Part shown: positions 5,300 to 5,408 of the stretch, piece by piece
Position numbering within the stretch: position 1 is the stretch's first letter
Layout of the letters: every line of letters starts with the position of its first letter
Assembly (NCBI GenBank): GCA_017694215.1
Contig: JADIND010000023.1
Coordinates: 1-5,408 of the forward strand
Length of the DNA: 5,408 bases
Source: Candidatus Scatousia excrementipullorum
GTDB taxonomy: Bacteria; Cyanobacteriota; Vampirovibrionia; Gastranaerophilales; Gastranaerophilaceae
Direction of reading: 5' to 3'
The notes under the pieces: generated by a model
Database searches by the model: none
Seen by the model: the letters and a program-made list of their open reading frames with translations, nothing else
Told to the model about the DNA's origin: nothing
Translations under genes and position numbers: made by a program

Positions 5300-5321
5300 G
5301 CATCAAGTTTATCATAATACA

Positions 5322-5350
5322 TTGAAAAAATCAAAGAATGCATATATAAT
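5322..5350 (+). promoter_or_regulatory. Strong sigma-70-type promoter
   Basis: TTGAAA (5322-5327) and the perfect TATAAT (5345-5350) are exactly 17 bases apart. Transcription should begin near 5357 and reach the ATG at 5385 after a leader of about 28 bases. It lies in the 95-base gap between divergent genes and is by far the best promoter in the window. Confidence 0.75.
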
Positions 5351-5384
5351 TAAATATGTTAGCAGGAAAGAAATGGAGAGTAAT

Positions 5385-5408
5385 ATGTCAAAATTCACTA
5401 ATAATAAT
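5385..5408 (+). CDS. Start of an unknown gene, cut by window end
   Basis: ATG 5385 opens eight codons, MSKFTNNN, up to the window edge. GGAG at 5375-5378 lies six bases upstream, and the consensus promoter at 5322-5350 points at it. The arrangement is convincing for a real, well-expressed gene; the visible residues say nothing about function. Confidence 0.65.

Noticed and set aside
5290..5343. Longer start (ATG 5343) for the secreted protein
   Set aside because: It would put 18 polar residues before the signal peptide and lacks a ribosome site, while ATG 5289 has GGAGGG four bases upstream.

Overview
The window is low-GC, densely packed bacterial DNA with clear Shine-Dalgarno sites (GGAG, AAAGGA). 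My best guess for the source is a gut-type bacterium of the Melainabacteria/Vampirovibrionia (Gastranaerophilales) kind. That rests on base composition, the style of the small lineage-restricted proteins, and an intergenic repeat resembling ones I remember from cyanobacteria. No marker gene settles the taxonomy, so it is an inference.

Layout. (1) 3-605: 3' end of a gene for a protein with a C-terminal SEC-C zinc-binding motif, followed by a hairpin terminator at 614-645. (2) 646-1247: about 600 bases without a convincing full gene. It holds a short signal-peptide-like reading frame that runs into a mosaic of dispersed intergenic repeats, including a four-armed self-complementary element at 822-890 and a GC-richer block at about 912-1114. 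(3) 1248-3732: three overlapping plus-strand genes, bioF, bioG and bioC, for the early half of biotin synthesis. (4) 3792-4271: an unrecognised small plus-strand gene. (5) 4261-5289: two unrecognised minus-strand genes 15 bases apart, one secreted and aromatic-rich with MORN-like repeats, the other small and lysine-rich. (6) 5322-5408: a strong consensus promoter and the first eight codons of a plus-strand gene running off the end.

How the genes work together. BioC methylates malonyl-ACP so that fatty acid synthesis can build a pimeloyl chain on it. BioG removes the methyl ester from the finished pimeloyl-ACP methyl ester. BioF condenses pimeloyl-ACP with alanine to give 8-amino-7-oxononanoate. 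The overlaps (19 and 10 bases) point to one transcript with coupled translation. The later enzymes BioA, BioD and BioB are not in the window.

I found no CRISPR array, transposase, RNA gene or recognisable defence system. The least explained parts are the repeat island upstream of bioF and the three orphan genes at 3792-5289.
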